From contig NZ_JAKRFI010000008.1 of NCBI RefSeq assembly GCF_022348165.1, positions 62,001-126,000 on the forward strand: 64,000 nt of DNA. The letters are read 5' to 3'. The position numbers and the translations under genes were made by a program. The notes under the pieces were generated by a model. The model searched no databases and was not told the DNA's origin. It saw nothing but the letters and a program-made list of their open reading frames with translations. This DNA comes from Halomonas sp. McH1-25. GTDB taxonomy: Bacteria; Pseudomonadota; Gammaproteobacteria; Pseudomonadales; Halomonadaceae. Positions within the stretch are counted from its first letter, which is position 1, and each line of letters opens with the position of its first letter. Below, piece after piece: positions 17,327-27,754 of the stretch.

Positions 17327-17396
17327 CCCGCGAAAAACCAAAACTAACGTATTGAAGTGCTTTGCTTTCTTCTACACTGACTCAGGATTGTCATCG

Positions 17397-17735
17397 ATGA
17401 GCGATATTCTTCACCAGCTCGCCGAGGTTCTCGACCAACGCCGCCACGCCGACCCGGATTCTTCCTATGTGGCCTCGCTGCATCACAAGGGGCTCAACAA
17501 GATTCTGGAGAAGGTCGGCGAGGAAGCGACCGAGACCATCCTTGCCGCCAAGGACGCCGAACACGGTGTTGAGCGCGAGCGACAGGCAGTGGTCGCCGAA
17601 ACCGCTGACCTGTGGTTTCATAGTCTGGTGATGCTGTCGCATCTGGGCATCGACTCGCAAGACGTGCTCGATGAGCTGGCACGCCGTTTCGGCATATCCG
17701 GGCTGGACGAAAAGGCCGCCCGCACAACGAAATAA
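17397..17735 (+). CDS. hisE: Phosphoribosyl-ATP pyrophosphatase HisE
   Basis: A 112-residue MazG-like all-alpha pyrophosphohydrolase for the second step of histidine synthesis. The metal-binding acidic helix [14 protein letters not shown] and the later [14 protein letters not shown] are conserved. I chose ATG 17397 because the family begins at [17 protein letters not shown] lies nine bases upstream. In Pseudomonas the next enzyme, hisI, precedes hisE at this locus. Here only 70 bases separate ubiB and hisE, with no hisI. tatA follows 30 bases later. Confidence 0.96.
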   Translation: MSDILHQLAEVLDQRRHADPDSSYVASLHHKGLNKILEKVGEEATETILAAKDAEHGVERERQAVVAETADLWFHSLVMLSHLGIDSQDVLDELARRFGISGLDEKAARTTK

Positions 17736-17765
17736 TTGGGTTCCGGCCCGACGGGAGAACGACAT

Positions 17766-18023
17766 ATGTTAGGTGGCATCAGTATCTGGCAACTGCTGAT
17801 CGTGCTCGGCATCATCATTCTGATTTTCGGCACCAAGAAACTGCGCAACGTGGGCGGCGACCTGGGCGGTGCGGTCAAGGGCTTCAAGAAAGCCATGAGC
17901 GATGAAGACGCCGACAAGAAGGAAGACGACACCACCCATCGTCAGGTCCAGCATGGCGGCAAGGGCGAGACTTACGACGTCAAGCCCGAGCAGCGTATCG
18001 AAGACAAGGAAGAGCGGAACTAA
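17766..18023 (+). CDS. tatA: Sec-independent translocase subunit TatA
   Basis: An 85-residue inner-membrane protein forming the pore of the twin-arginine export system. One N-terminal TM helix ([18 protein letters not shown]), the FGTKKL hinge with its conserved Phe-Gly, an amphipathic helix ([11 protein letters not shown]) and an acidic, charged tail. GGGAG precedes the ATG. It leads tatABC; at least two exported proteins in this window (PhoX and the SoxB-like lipoprotein) have Tat signals. Confidence 0.97.
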   Translation: MLGGISIWQLLIVLGIIILIFGTKKLRNVGGDLGGAVKGFKKAMSDEDADKKEDDTTHRQVQHGGKGETYDVKPEQRIEDKEERN

Positions 18024-18029
18024 CCCGCC

Positions 18030-18482
18030 ATGTTCGATATCGGCTTTCTCGAACTGTTGATCATCGGCGTAGTGGGCCTTCTGGTGCTCGGTCCCGAGCG
18101 GCTACCCAAGGCCGCTCGCACCGTGGGCCTGTGGATCGGCAAGACCAAGCGCACCGTGGCCAATATGCAGCGTGAAATCAATGCGCAACTGGAAGCCGAG
18201 GACCTTCGTCAGAAACTCAGTGAGCAGGAGAAGAAGCTCAACGCGAGTCTCGACCGGGCCCGGCAGGAAGTCGAAAGCTATGCCGACTCGCCAACGGCCA
18301 AGACCCAGCCCGAGGCTTCCACTGACGACCCCGTGGCCAGCGGTGAAGGGGCGTTACCCCGCCATGACGAGGCAGGTAGTAGCGTGCCCCATGCCGTGCC
18401 TTCCGAACACGAACCGGTCGCACCGTCCACGACGCCGACGTCTTCCACGGCCTCCGATGACAAGGATTCCCAGTCGCGATGA
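18030..18482 (+). CDS. tatB: Sec-independent translocase subunit TatB
   Basis: A 150-residue partner of TatC in recognising Tat signal peptides. It starts MFDIGFLELLIIGVVGLLVL, with the TatB-type glutamate in the helix and the LGPERLP motif after it, followed by an amphipathic coiled helix and a Ser/Thr/Pro/acidic disordered tail of about 60 residues. It lies six bases after tatA and overlaps tatC by four bases (ATGA). Confidence 0.97.
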   Translation: MFDIGFLELLIIGVVGLLVLGPERLPKAARTVGLWIGKTKRTVANMQREINAQLEAEDLRQKLSEQEKKLNASLDRARQEVESYADSPTAKTQPEASTDDPVASGEGALPRHDEAGSSVPHAVPSEHEPVAPSTTPTSSTASDDKDSQSR

Positions 18483-19270
18483 GTGAAGCCTCCTCCCCAC
18501 GTGACAAGAAGCCGAAAACCGAGCACGCCCAGGCCCCGCTGATCGAGCATCTCATCGAGCTGCGCTCGCGTCTGATGCGGGCGGTCATCGTGGTCGTGGT
18601 CGTTTTTCTGGCGCTCTACGCGTTCTCGAACGACATCTATGCCTTCGTTGCCGACCCGCTGATGGCGCTGTTGCCTGAAGGCTCGCAGATGATCGCCACA
18701 GAGGTCGCCTCACCGTTCCTGGCGCCTTTCAAGCTGACGCTGGTGGTCGCCGTCTTCGTGGCCATCCCTTTCGTTCTGCATCAGATGTGGGCCTTCGTCG
18801 CCCCCGGTCTCTACGAAAACGAGAAGCACCTGGCGATACCGCTACTGGTCTCCAGCGTTGCGCTGTTCTATGGTGGCGCGGCCTTCGCCTATTACGTGGT
18901 GTTTCCACTGCTGTTCGACTTCTTCGTGCATACCGGCCCGGAGAACGTCGCGGTGATGACCGACATCAACCAGTATCTCAATTTCGTTCTCAAACTGTTC
19001 TTCGCCTTCGGTATCGCCTTCGAGATTCCGATCGCCACGTTTCTGCTGATCTGGACTGGCGCGACGACCGTCGAGAGCCTGTCGAAGAAGCGCCCCTACG
19101 TCATTCTTGGCTGCTTCGTCATCGGCATGCTGATGACGCCACCGGACGTGATCTCGCAAAGCCTGCTGGCGATCCCCATGTGGCTGCTCTATGAGATCGG
19201 CATCATATTTGGGCGTATCGTAAAACGCAGACAGATCAGGAAAGAGCAGGAAGAAGAACCTCAGGAATGA
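18479..19270 (+). CDS. tatC: Sec-independent translocase subunit TatC
   Basis: A 263-residue six-helix membrane protein, the primary receptor for twin-arginine signal peptides. The N-terminal LIEHLIELRSRLM has the conserved EHL-ELR motif, and the segment around SPFLAPFKLTLVVAVF is typical. A conserved FxxAF-YY pattern appears in GGAAFAYYVVFP. The C-terminal tail is highly charged. It ends the tatABC operon and is followed by a strong terminator. Confidence 0.98.
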   Translation: MSEASSPRDKKPKTEHAQAPLIEHLIELRSRLMRAVIVVVVVFLALYAFSNDIYAFVADPLMALLPEGSQMIATEVASPFLAPFKLTLVVAVFVAIPFVLHQMWAFVAPGLYENEKHLAIPLLVSSVALFYGGAAFAYYVVFPLLFDFFVHTGPENVAVMTDINQYLNFVLKLFFAFGIAFEIPIATFLLIWTGATTVESLSKKRPYVILGCFVIGMLMTPPDVISQSLLAIPMWLLYEIGIIFGRIVKRRQIRKEQEEEPQE

Positions 19271-19277
19271 TTCGATA

Positions 19278-19302
19278 CCCCCGCCGAACGGCGGGGGTTT
19301 TT
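19278..19302 (+). terminator. Intrinsic terminator after tatC
   Basis: An eight-base-pair stem, CCCCCGCC with GGCGGGGG, loop GAAC, followed by five T residues on the plus strand. It lies seven bases after the tatC stop. The minus strand lacks a matching T-tract, so elbB is not served by it. Confidence 0.93.
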
Positions 19303-19318
19303 CGTTCATGAGGTCCGC

Positions 19319-21228
<1,910 letters not shown>

Positions 21229-21273
21229 CGGGAGAGCCGCACCGACTCTCTCATCGACGCAGGAGCCAGTGCG

Positions 21274-23484
21274 ATGGACGAGTCGCGTGCCCAGGAACCG
21301 TCAGGTAGCCAGGAAGACGGTCAGGAATCGCTCAACACCGAGTCGGCCAACGATGCCCCGCTGCGGGTCAACCGGACCCGCACCGGCATTCATGCCAAAC
21401 CGACGCCCTCGCCGGAGGCCGACCTCAACGACCCCTCGCTCTATTTCAATCGCGAGCTCTCCCACCTGCAATTCAACATCCGTGTCCTAGAGCAGGCGCT
21501 GGATACCGCGCATCCGCTAGCCAACCGGCTGATGTTCCTGCTGATCTTCTCGTCGAACCTCGACGAGTTCTTCGAGATCCGCGTTGCCGGCCTGAAGCAC
21601 CAGCTCATGCTCGGGCGCGAGGACACCGGCGCCGACGGCATGACGCCGCAACAGGTACTCGCCGAGATCTCACGCATCGCGCACGATCAGGTGGATCGCC
21701 AATACCGGATTCTCAACGAGTCGCTGATTCCCGCCCTGGAAGAACAGCGCATTCGCTTCATTCGGCGTGACCAGTGGACGGACGCTCAGCGCGCCTGGGT
21801 GCTCGACTATTTCGAGGACGAGATCATGCCGGTGATCAGCCCCATCGGTCTCGATCCCTCGCATCCCTTCCCGCGGCTGGTCAACAAGAGTCTCAATTTC
21901 ATCGTCGAGCTGGAGGGCACCGACGCCTTCGGGCGCGAAGGCGGGCTGGCGATCCTGCCCGCGCCACGCTCGTTGCCGCGCCTGATTCGCCTACCGGCGG
22001 AACTCGCCGGCGAGGGCTATACGGACTACATTTTCCTGTCGTCGATGATGCACGCCCATGCTCAGGAAGTCTTTCCGGGCATGCAGGTACGCGGTTGCTA
22101 CCAGTTCCGCCTGACCCGCAACGCCGACCTGTCGGTGGATCCCGAGGAAGTCTCCGACCTGGCCTCGGCGCTGCGCGGCGAGTTGCTGGCACGCCGTTAT
22201 GGCGACGGCGTACGCCTGGAGGTCGCCGAAAACTGTCCCGACGAGCTGGCAGCCTTCCTGCTCAAGCAGTTCGAACTCGAGGAGCAGGACCTTTACCGTG
22301 TCTACGGGCCGGTCAATCTGGCCCGGATGATGGCGATGCTCGACGACGTGGAGCGCCCCGACCTGCGCTATCGCCCGTTCACCCCCGGCCTGCCCAAGAA
22401 CCTCAAGCCGGAGTGCAGTCTGTTCGACACCATTCGTCAGGGCGACGTGCTGCTGCATCACCCCTTCCAGTCGTTCGCCCCCATCGAGGACCTGATGCGC
22501 GAGGCCGCCCGCGACTCGTCGGTGCTGGCCATCAAGCAGACCCTTTACCGCACCGGCGCGGAATCGCCGATCGTCGGCGCCCTGGTCGAGGCGGCTCGCA
22601 ACGGCAAGGAAGTCACGGTGGTGATCGAGCTGCGTGCCCGCTTCGACGAAGCCGACAACCTGGCATTGGCATCGCGCCTGCAGGAAGCCGGCGCCATCGT
22701 GATCTATGGTGTCATGGCCTACAAGACCCACGCCAAGATGATGCATATCGTGCGTCGCGAAGGCGGGGAACTGCGCTATTACGTGCATTTGGGCACCGGT
22801 AACTATCACTCCAAGACGGCCAAGCTGTATACCGACTACAGTCTGCTCACCGCCAACGAGACGCTATGCGAAGACGTGCACATGGTCTTCCAGCAATTGT
22901 CGGGCATGGGCAAGCCACGCAATATTCAGACTCTGCTGCATGCTCCATTCGTCCTGCATGGCAAGCTGATCGAGATGATCCAGCGCGAGACCAGGATTGC
23001 CGAAAAAGGCAAGCGTGCCCATCTGATCATCAAGTGCAACTCGCTGACCGAGCCCAAGCTGATCCGGGCACTGTACAGCGCTTCACGCGCCGGCGTGCAG
23101 TGCGACCTGATCATTCGCGGCATGTGCTGCCTGCGTCCCGGCGTTCCCGGCATTTCCGAGAACATTCGCGTACGCTCGATCATTGGCCGCTTTCTGGAAC
23201 ACACCCGGGTGTTCTACTTCGCCAATGGCGACAAACCCGAAGTCTGGGCGTCGAGTGCCGACTTCATGGAGCGCAACATGTTCCACCGCGTCGAGACCTG
23301 TTTCCCCATCCTCGACAAGAAGCTGGCCCAGCGTGTGCGCAAGGACCTGGAAACCTACCTGGTCGACAACTGCCAGAGTTGGATTCTATGCGAGGACGGC
23401 AGCTATCAACGCAACGAATCCGGTGAGGCCGCCCCCATCAGTGCCCAGGAGACGCTGCTCTACGCCTATGCCGCGAAATCCTGA
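21274..23484 (+). CDS. ppk1: Polyphosphate kinase 1
   Basis: A 736-residue enzyme making inorganic polyphosphate from ATP. The N, H, C1 and C2 domains are in order. The phosphorylated histidine corresponds to His486 in KTHAKMMHIV, and the second catalytic histidine to His643 in FLEHTRVFYF; the C1/C2 signatures HLGTGNYHSKTAKLYTDYSL and GMCCLRPGVPGISENIR are intact. The first 50 or so residues are a polar extension relative to E. coli. GGAG lies upstream. Only 45 bases follow hemB, so the two are probably cotranscribed. Exopolyphosphatase ppx is encoded 23 kb away in this window instead of adjacent. Confidence 0.98.
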   Translation: MDESRAQEPSGSQEDGQESLNTESANDAPLRVNRTRTGIHAKPTPSPEADLNDPSLYFNRELSHLQFNIRVLEQALDTAHPLANRLMFLLIFSSNLDEFFEIRVAGLKHQLMLGREDTGADGMTPQQVLAEISRIAHDQVDRQYRILNESLIPALEEQRIRFIRRDQWTDAQRAWVLDYFEDEIMPVISPIGLDPSHPFPRLVNKSLNFIVELEGTDAFGREGGLAILPAPRSLPRLIRLPAELAGEGYTDYIFLSSMMHAHAQEVFPGMQVRGCYQFRLTRNADLSVDPEEVSDLASALRGELLARRYGDGVRLEVAENCPDELAAFLLKQFELEEQDLYRVYGPVNLARMMAMLDDVERPDLRYRPFTPGLPKNLKPECSLFDTIRQGDVLLHHPFQSFAPIEDLMREAARDSSVLAIKQTLYRTGAESPIVGALVEAARNGKEVTVVIELRARFDEADNLALASRLQEAGAIVIYGVMAYKTHAKMMHIVRREGGELRYYVHLGTGNYHSKTAKLYTDYSLLTANETLCEDVHMVFQQLSGMGKPRNIQTLLHAPFVLHGKLIEMIQRETRIAEKGKRAHLIIKCNSLTEPKLIRALYSASRAGVQCDLIIRGMCCLRPGVPGISENIRVRSIIGRFLEHTRVFYFANGDKPEVWASSADFMERNMFHRVETCFPILDKKLAQRVRKDLETYLVDNCQSWILCEDGSYQRNESGEAAPISAQETLLYAYAAKS

Positions 23485-23501
23485 CGCCGCCTGCCGATAC
23501 G

Positions 23502-23531
23502 AAAAACCCACGGCGAAAGCCGTGGGTTTTT
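23502..23531. terminator. Intrinsic terminator after ppk1
   Basis: A perfect 13-base-pair stem with a GAAA tetraloop, A-tract before and T-tract after, 17 bases beyond the ppk1 stop. It works on both strands and so also insulates the convergent phoX gene. Confidence 0.95.
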
Positions 23532-23552
23532 ACTTGTCACTGTAGTGCGGAA

Positions 23553-23578
23553 AGGAGGCTGGCCGATGCCAGCCTCCT
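23553..23578 (-). terminator. Hairpin just past the phoX stop
   Basis: AGGAGGCTGGC (23553-23563) and its exact complement (23568-23578) form an 11-base-pair stem with a CGAT loop, four bases after the phoX stop codon. On the minus strand it is followed only by TTTCC, so it is probably a modest terminator backed by the hairpin at 23502-23531. Confidence 0.6.
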
Positions 23579-23582
23579 GGCC

Positions 23583-25754
23583 TTAGACGCCGATCTGGCC
23601 GCCATCGGCCTTCTGGATTACCACTGTCGAGGCACGCGGACGCACGTCGCCGCTGGCTGCGTTAGTGGCTGGCTGCGTAATGGCCCCGGGATCGGCCGGC
23701 CAGTTGCCCGGATGCTGGATGTTGATGAACAGTGCCGTCTTGTCAGGCGTGGCGAAGATACCCGTTACCTCACAACCGTTCGGGCCCACCGCGAAGCGCT
23801 TGAGCTGCTGCTGCTCACTGGGATCGATGACGGCTGCATCGCCTTCACTCATGCTGACCGAGTTAGGCACGACGGCCAACAGCTGATCGTTGGTGTAATC
23901 CGTGACCCCTTCGTAGCCGTTGTCAGTCTGGATCCACAGGATACCTTCACCGTCACCACGCTCGTCGTACCACAGACCATCCGGGCTGGCGAACTGGTTG
24001 AGCTCGGTCAGTCCGGACAGGTTGTCCTGGTCGCCTGCCGCCGCGCCGAAGACGAACACTTCCCACTCGAAGGTGGTCTCGCCCGCTGACGGCTCGCGCC
24101 AGCGAATGACCTGACCGCCTTCGTTGTTGGCACGCGGGTTGGGTCCATTGACCGGCGCGGTGGCGTAGCCCACACCCAGTTCGTCGGTGTCGCTGCCGCC
24201 ATTGGTGTAGGTCGGGTCCGTGCCTTCCTCGGTGCGCCGGCTATTGTTGGTCAGGGTCATGTAGACCTCACCGGAAACCGGATCGACGGCACCCCATTCC
24301 GGACGGTCCATGGGCGTGGCGCCCATCAGATCGGCGGCATCGCAGGTGTGGATGATGATCCCTGCCTGATCGTCGGCAGCGAGGCCCAGTGCGCTGGCAA
24401 GGGTCTGGCCGTCGGGCGTCCGAGTGCTCGGCGTCAGCGGCAGCCACTCACCGGTACCGTCGGCATTGAACTTGGCGACGTAGAGGGTGCCTTGGTCCAT
24501 GTACTTGGCGCCGATGGCCAGACGGTCATAGTTGCCACCGGCCCGATTGGCGTCGGCCGGATCCCAGACAGCGTCGGAGACGAACTTGTAGATGTACTCG
24601 TTGCGCGAATCGTGACCGGAATAGAAGACCACCGGCTGGCCCTCGACCAGCTTGCCCGGCCAGCAGCCTTCGTGGCGGAAACGCCCCAGGGCGGTGCGCT
24701 TGACGGCACGTGTGTTGGTGTAGGGGTCGATCTCGACGATATAACCGAAGGCGCGCGGCTCGTTGCGGTAATCCTCGGCCGCGGTGGCGCCTGTCGGATC
24801 CGCAATGAAGCGGGCGAACTCGGCATTGGTCTCAGATGCGTCACCGGCAGCGGTTTCCCAGCCGTAGCGACCGCGTCCCTCGCTGATACCCAGGCGTCTA
24901 TCATCGATACGACGGTCGGTATCGCGGATGAAATAGCCCGGCCAGTTCTCTTCGCAGGTCAGGTACGTGCCCCACGGGGTATAACCGCTGGCACAGTTGT
25001 TATTGGTGCCGCGCGTCATGGTGCCGTCGGTTGAATAAGCGGTAACGACATATTCGCTACCACGCACCGGCCCGGCGAGTTCCATCGGCGTGGCCGACGT
25101 GAAACGACGGTTGTAAGGCGAGTTGGGAACGTGCGCCCAGGTACCGTCCGACTGCTTCTGTACGCGAACGATAGTTACGCCGTGAGCGTTGATTTCAGTG
25201 CGCACTTCATCGGCGGGGCGACTCTCGCCAGTGCCAGTACCTGTAGGCCCACCCTGTGGTGCCCACAATGCACTTTGATCGATATATTCGTTATTCAGGG
25301 CGAGCAGAAAATCATTGGACGCGTCTGCTTCACTCAACGGGAAATGGTACATGCCATCGTGGTGCATGCCGACGCTATTGGCCTGAATTTCCGGCGTCAT
25401 CGAACGGTCGGCAGACCAGTCAGGCGCCATGCTGTTCAGCGGCGTCCCCCAGGGAATCAGGACCTGAGCGGTATAACCTTCCGGCACCACCACGGCATCG
25501 GTCATCGAGCCGGCAATCGACTCGAAAGCCAGGGCCAACGCGGTCTTTTCCGGCAGTTCACCTGCTTGTGCACCATCATCGTCGTCGCTATCGCTACATC
25601 CCGCCAGGCCGAATCCGCCCAGTACCGACATCGCAGCGACCCCCAGGCCACCCTGCATGATACCGCGCCGCGAGACATGCTTTTCCAGGATGGAAGAGAA
25701 CGGCTCATTGCTGCTGCGGTTCAGAATGCGATGATCTTCGATTTCCTTGCTCAT
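23583..25754 (-). CDS. phoX: PhoX-type alkaline phosphatase (DUF839), Tat-exported, with lipobox
   Basis: A 723-residue calcium/iron-dependent monoesterase that frees phosphate from organic phosphates outside the cytoplasm. The N-terminus carries a twin-arginine signal (HVSRRGIMQGG, Arg29-Arg30) and a lipobox LAGC with Cys53, then an Asp-rich stretch. The segment TYLTCEENWPGYF (about 267) contains the cysteine that bridges the two irons in the solved P. fluorescens enzyme, and GRFRHEGCWPG, HTCDAADLMG and YMTLTNNS are family segments. GAGGGG precedes the ATG. It is divergent from the SoxB-like gene and the type II secretion operon, with a PHO-box-like array between, which suggests phosphate control and possibly export by that system. 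Several related DUF839 proteins lack proven activity, so substrate is inferred. Confidence 0.93.
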   Translation of the reverse strand: MSKEIEDHRILNRSSNEPFSSILEKHVSRRGIMQGGLGVAAMSVLGGFGLAGCSDSDDDDGAQAGELPEKTALALAFESIAGSMTDAVVVPEGYTAQVLIPWGTPLNSMAPDWSADRSMTPEIQANSVGMHHDGMYHFPLSEADASNDFLLALNNEYIDQSALWAPQGGPTGTGTGESRPADEVRTEINAHGVTIVRVQKQSDGTWAHVPNSPYNRRFTSATPMELAGPVRGSEYVVTAYSTDGTMTRGTNNNCASGYTPWGTYLTCEENWPGYFIRDTDRRIDDRRLGISEGRGRYGWETAAGDASETNAEFARFIADPTGATAAEDYRNEPRAFGYIVEIDPYTNTRAVKRTALGRFRHEGCWPGKLVEGQPVVFYSGHDSRNEYIYKFVSDAVWDPADANRAGGNYDRLAIGAKYMDQGTLYVAKFNADGTGEWLPLTPSTRTPDGQTLASALGLAADDQAGIIIHTCDAADLMGATPMDRPEWGAVDPVSGEVYMTLTNNSRRTEEGTDPTYTNGGSDTDELGVGYATAPVNGPNPRANNEGGQVIRWREPSAGETTFEWEVFVFGAAAGDQDNLSGLTELNQFASPDGLWYDERGDGEGILWIQTDNGYEGVTDYTNDQLLAVVPNSVSMSEGDAAVIDPSEQQQLKRFAVGPNGCEVTGIFATPDKTALFINIQHPGNWPADPGAITQPATNAASGDVRPRASTVVIQKADGGQIGV

Positions 25755-25901
25755 GATCCCCTCACTAGTAGGTACGTAGACGAATTTTTTCTGTTGGTAA
25801 CATCAGCCTGACGCGGGGAAAGACGATAGAGCCGAAAAATGACAAGCAGGTTAACGATATAGGTCAGCCATAAGTATTTATTGTGAAAGGTCGCGCTCAT
25901 G

Positions 25902-25941
25902 CCATCACAAAACTGTCATGGACCAGTCATTAACATTCACG
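25902..25941 (+). promoter_or_regulatory. PHO-box-like repeat array (PhoB site)
   Basis: CTGTCAT (25913-25919) and CAGTCAT (25924-25930) are direct repeats with an 11-base period, matching the PHO-box unit CTGTCAT at 7 of 7 and 6 of 7. In phase, CCATCAC lies 11 bases before and ATTCACG 11 bases after, both partial matches (about 4 of 7). The array is about 83 bases before the SoxB-like ATG and about 150 bases from phoX. A single ATGACAA (25839-25845), a unit on the other strand, lies nearer phoX. Phosphate control of phoX and of the secretion operon would follow if this binds PhoB. Confidence 0.6.
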
Positions 25942-26023
25942 CATTAGCGAGGGAGATTGCCCAGCTTTCCTTGCCACTACCACGTCAATAATTACCCATT
26001 GGGCAGGAAAGAGTCCGTCCAGT

Positions 26024-27754
26024 ATGGCTTTGTTCATCGACCGCAAGACATCCCGCTCGTCCAACGATCCCGAGCGCAATACTGGCTTTTTTTCGCGCCG
26101 TCATATCCTGCAAGGCGCCGGAGCTGCCTTGTTGATGCCGTGGTTCGCCGGCTGCGCCTCGACGGGAACCCAGCGTCGGATGAGTGCGGCAAGCGGCTCG
26201 CCCCGGGTCGACGTGCTTTATTACGCCGATACGCTGGATACCCGCCAGTCCGGGTTCCCCATCGTGCCGGCAACGCGGCTGGGCCCCAGCGAGCGTCTGG
26301 GGCAGGCCCCTTGGGCAACCGCCGCTGGCGTGGCCGCACTGACCGGGCCGTTGGACATGACGATGCGCCAGCTTACCGACCCGACACAAGCCACCCAGCA
26401 GCGCTTCGGAGGCTACGCCCGACTGGCCGCCAAGCTGGCCCATTTACGCCGCCAGTTGGGCCCGCAGACGCTGACGCTGGAAAACGGCCAATGCTGGAAC
26501 GGCAGCGGCCTGAGCCACTTCACGCAGGGGCGTTCCGGCATCGCGGGCAGTCGTCTGCTTGGGGCCGATGCCCGGGTCAGCAGCGACGAACGCGTGATCT
26601 GGCCGGACAGTGCCGCGTCCTGTTACCGCGAGTTCGCTGCGCCGGTGCTGGGCACACTCACTGCAGAGCAAATCCCCGAGGATACGGTGCTGCCCTTCGC
26701 CCTGTTCGAGCGTGGCGGTATCAACGTCGCCGCAGTGGGCGTGAGCGACCCCTATGCCCACGATGAAACCCGATCATTGGACGCCTGGTACGACGACGTC
26801 CGCCGCCAGGTACAACTGGCCCGCGAGCAGGCCGACCTGGTCGTGGTGCTTGCCGACACCGGTACCGGTCCGGGCCTGTGGCTGGCCGAACGCCTGGAAG
26901 ACGCCGACTTGATGCTGTGCGCCCGCGGGCAGGATTTCTGGCCGGAAACGGTCGACGTGGCACGCCGCAACGGCAGCCACATTCCTGTGTGCCTGGCCGG
27001 AACCCGCGGCATCGGCGTGTACCACCTCGCCTGCGAGTTCCGCGATGGTCGCTGGCAGGTCGATGGTCGATTCCATGCAGTCACCGCATCGACGCTGAGC
27101 GCCGAGGAAACGCGCGAGGCGGAAGCCCTGCAGGCATCGCTCGATGCCGAGCGAGCGCCCTATGCGGCATGGCTCGATCGCCCGTTGGCCAATGCCCCCG
27201 ATTGGCTGTGGCGGCGCGATGTGGTCAGCGGCAGCTGGGATGCACTGATCGGCGCCGCACTGCGCCGCGAAGTGGCGGACCGTCATACGCTGTCGCCCGG
27301 CTTGCGCTACGACGTGGTCGTTGCGCCTGGCGAGGCGATCACCCGTGAACATCTCATCGTGCTCAGCGGTGGCCATGACGCCCCGGTCTTCACCATCGAT
27401 GCCGGTCACGAGTCGATGCATGCACTCTTCGAACGCGCCTGCGACCAGAGCTTCGGCTACCCCCTGCTGCTCGACAATGCCGAGGACCTGCCGCGCCTCG
27501 ACGCTGCCGACTGGCAATGCCGCTATGGGGCCGGCACCGGTCGACGCATCACCTTGCAGACTGGCGACATTTCACAGTTGGTGACCTGGAGCATTCATCC
27601 CGATGCACCCGAGGGCGAGCCGCTGTGGCAGGTCATGGAGCGCTTTCTCACCGATCAGACCGCGGACTGGACGTTGCCCCAGCGACCGGGGGGCACGTTC
27701 ACTTACGTCGACGGGCATCCCGGCTGGCATCCTGAAATCCGACTCGGCTCATGA
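26024..27754 (+). CDS. SoxB/5'-nucleotidase-like Tat lipoprotein lacking all metal ligands
   Basis: A 576-residue protein, first gene of the secretion operon. The N-terminus has a Tat signal (FFSRRHILQ, Arg25-Arg26) and a lipobox FAGC (Cys44). The rest lines up by eye with the SoxB/UshA metallophosphoesterase plus the C-terminal 5'-nucleotidase domain: GGYARLAAKLAHLRRQL, LTLENGQCWNGSGLSHFTQG, ADLVVVLADTG, SPGLRYDVVVAPGEAIT. At each metal position the residue differs: DxH is DTL (69-71), the bridging GD is GQ (155-156), the GHWE/GNHE motif is GADA (180-183), SHNG is ADTG (277-280), and GGHTHD is CARGQD (299-304). It is therefore probably non-catalytic. The ATGA overlap with gspC couples it to secretion; a pilotin, substrate or receptor role is speculation. 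Confidence 0.85.
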   Translation: MALFIDRKTSRSSNDPERNTGFFSRRHILQGAGAALLMPWFAGCASTGTQRRMSAASGSPRVDVLYYADTLDTRQSGFPIVPATRLGPSERLGQAPWATAAGVAALTGPLDMTMRQLTDPTQATQQRFGGYARLAAKLAHLRRQLGPQTLTLENGQCWNGSGLSHFTQGRSGIAGSRLLGADARVSSDERVIWPDSAASCYREFAAPVLGTLTAEQIPEDTVLPFALFERGGINVAAVGVSDPYAHDETRSLDAWYDDVRRQVQLAREQADLVVVLADTGTGPGLWLAERLEDADLMLCARGQDFWPETVDVARRNGSHIPVCLAGTRGIGVYHLACEFRDGRWQVDGRFHAVTASTLSAEETREAEALQASLDAERAPYAAWLDRPLANAPDWLWRRDVVSGSWDALIGAALRREVADRHTLSPGLRYDVVVAPGEAITREHLIVLSGGHDAPVFTIDAGHESMHALFERACDQSFGYPLLLDNAEDLPRLDAADWQCRYGAGTGRRITLQTGDISQLVTWSIHPDAPEGEPLWQVMERFLTDQTADWTLPQRPGGTFTYVDGHPGWHPEIRLGS

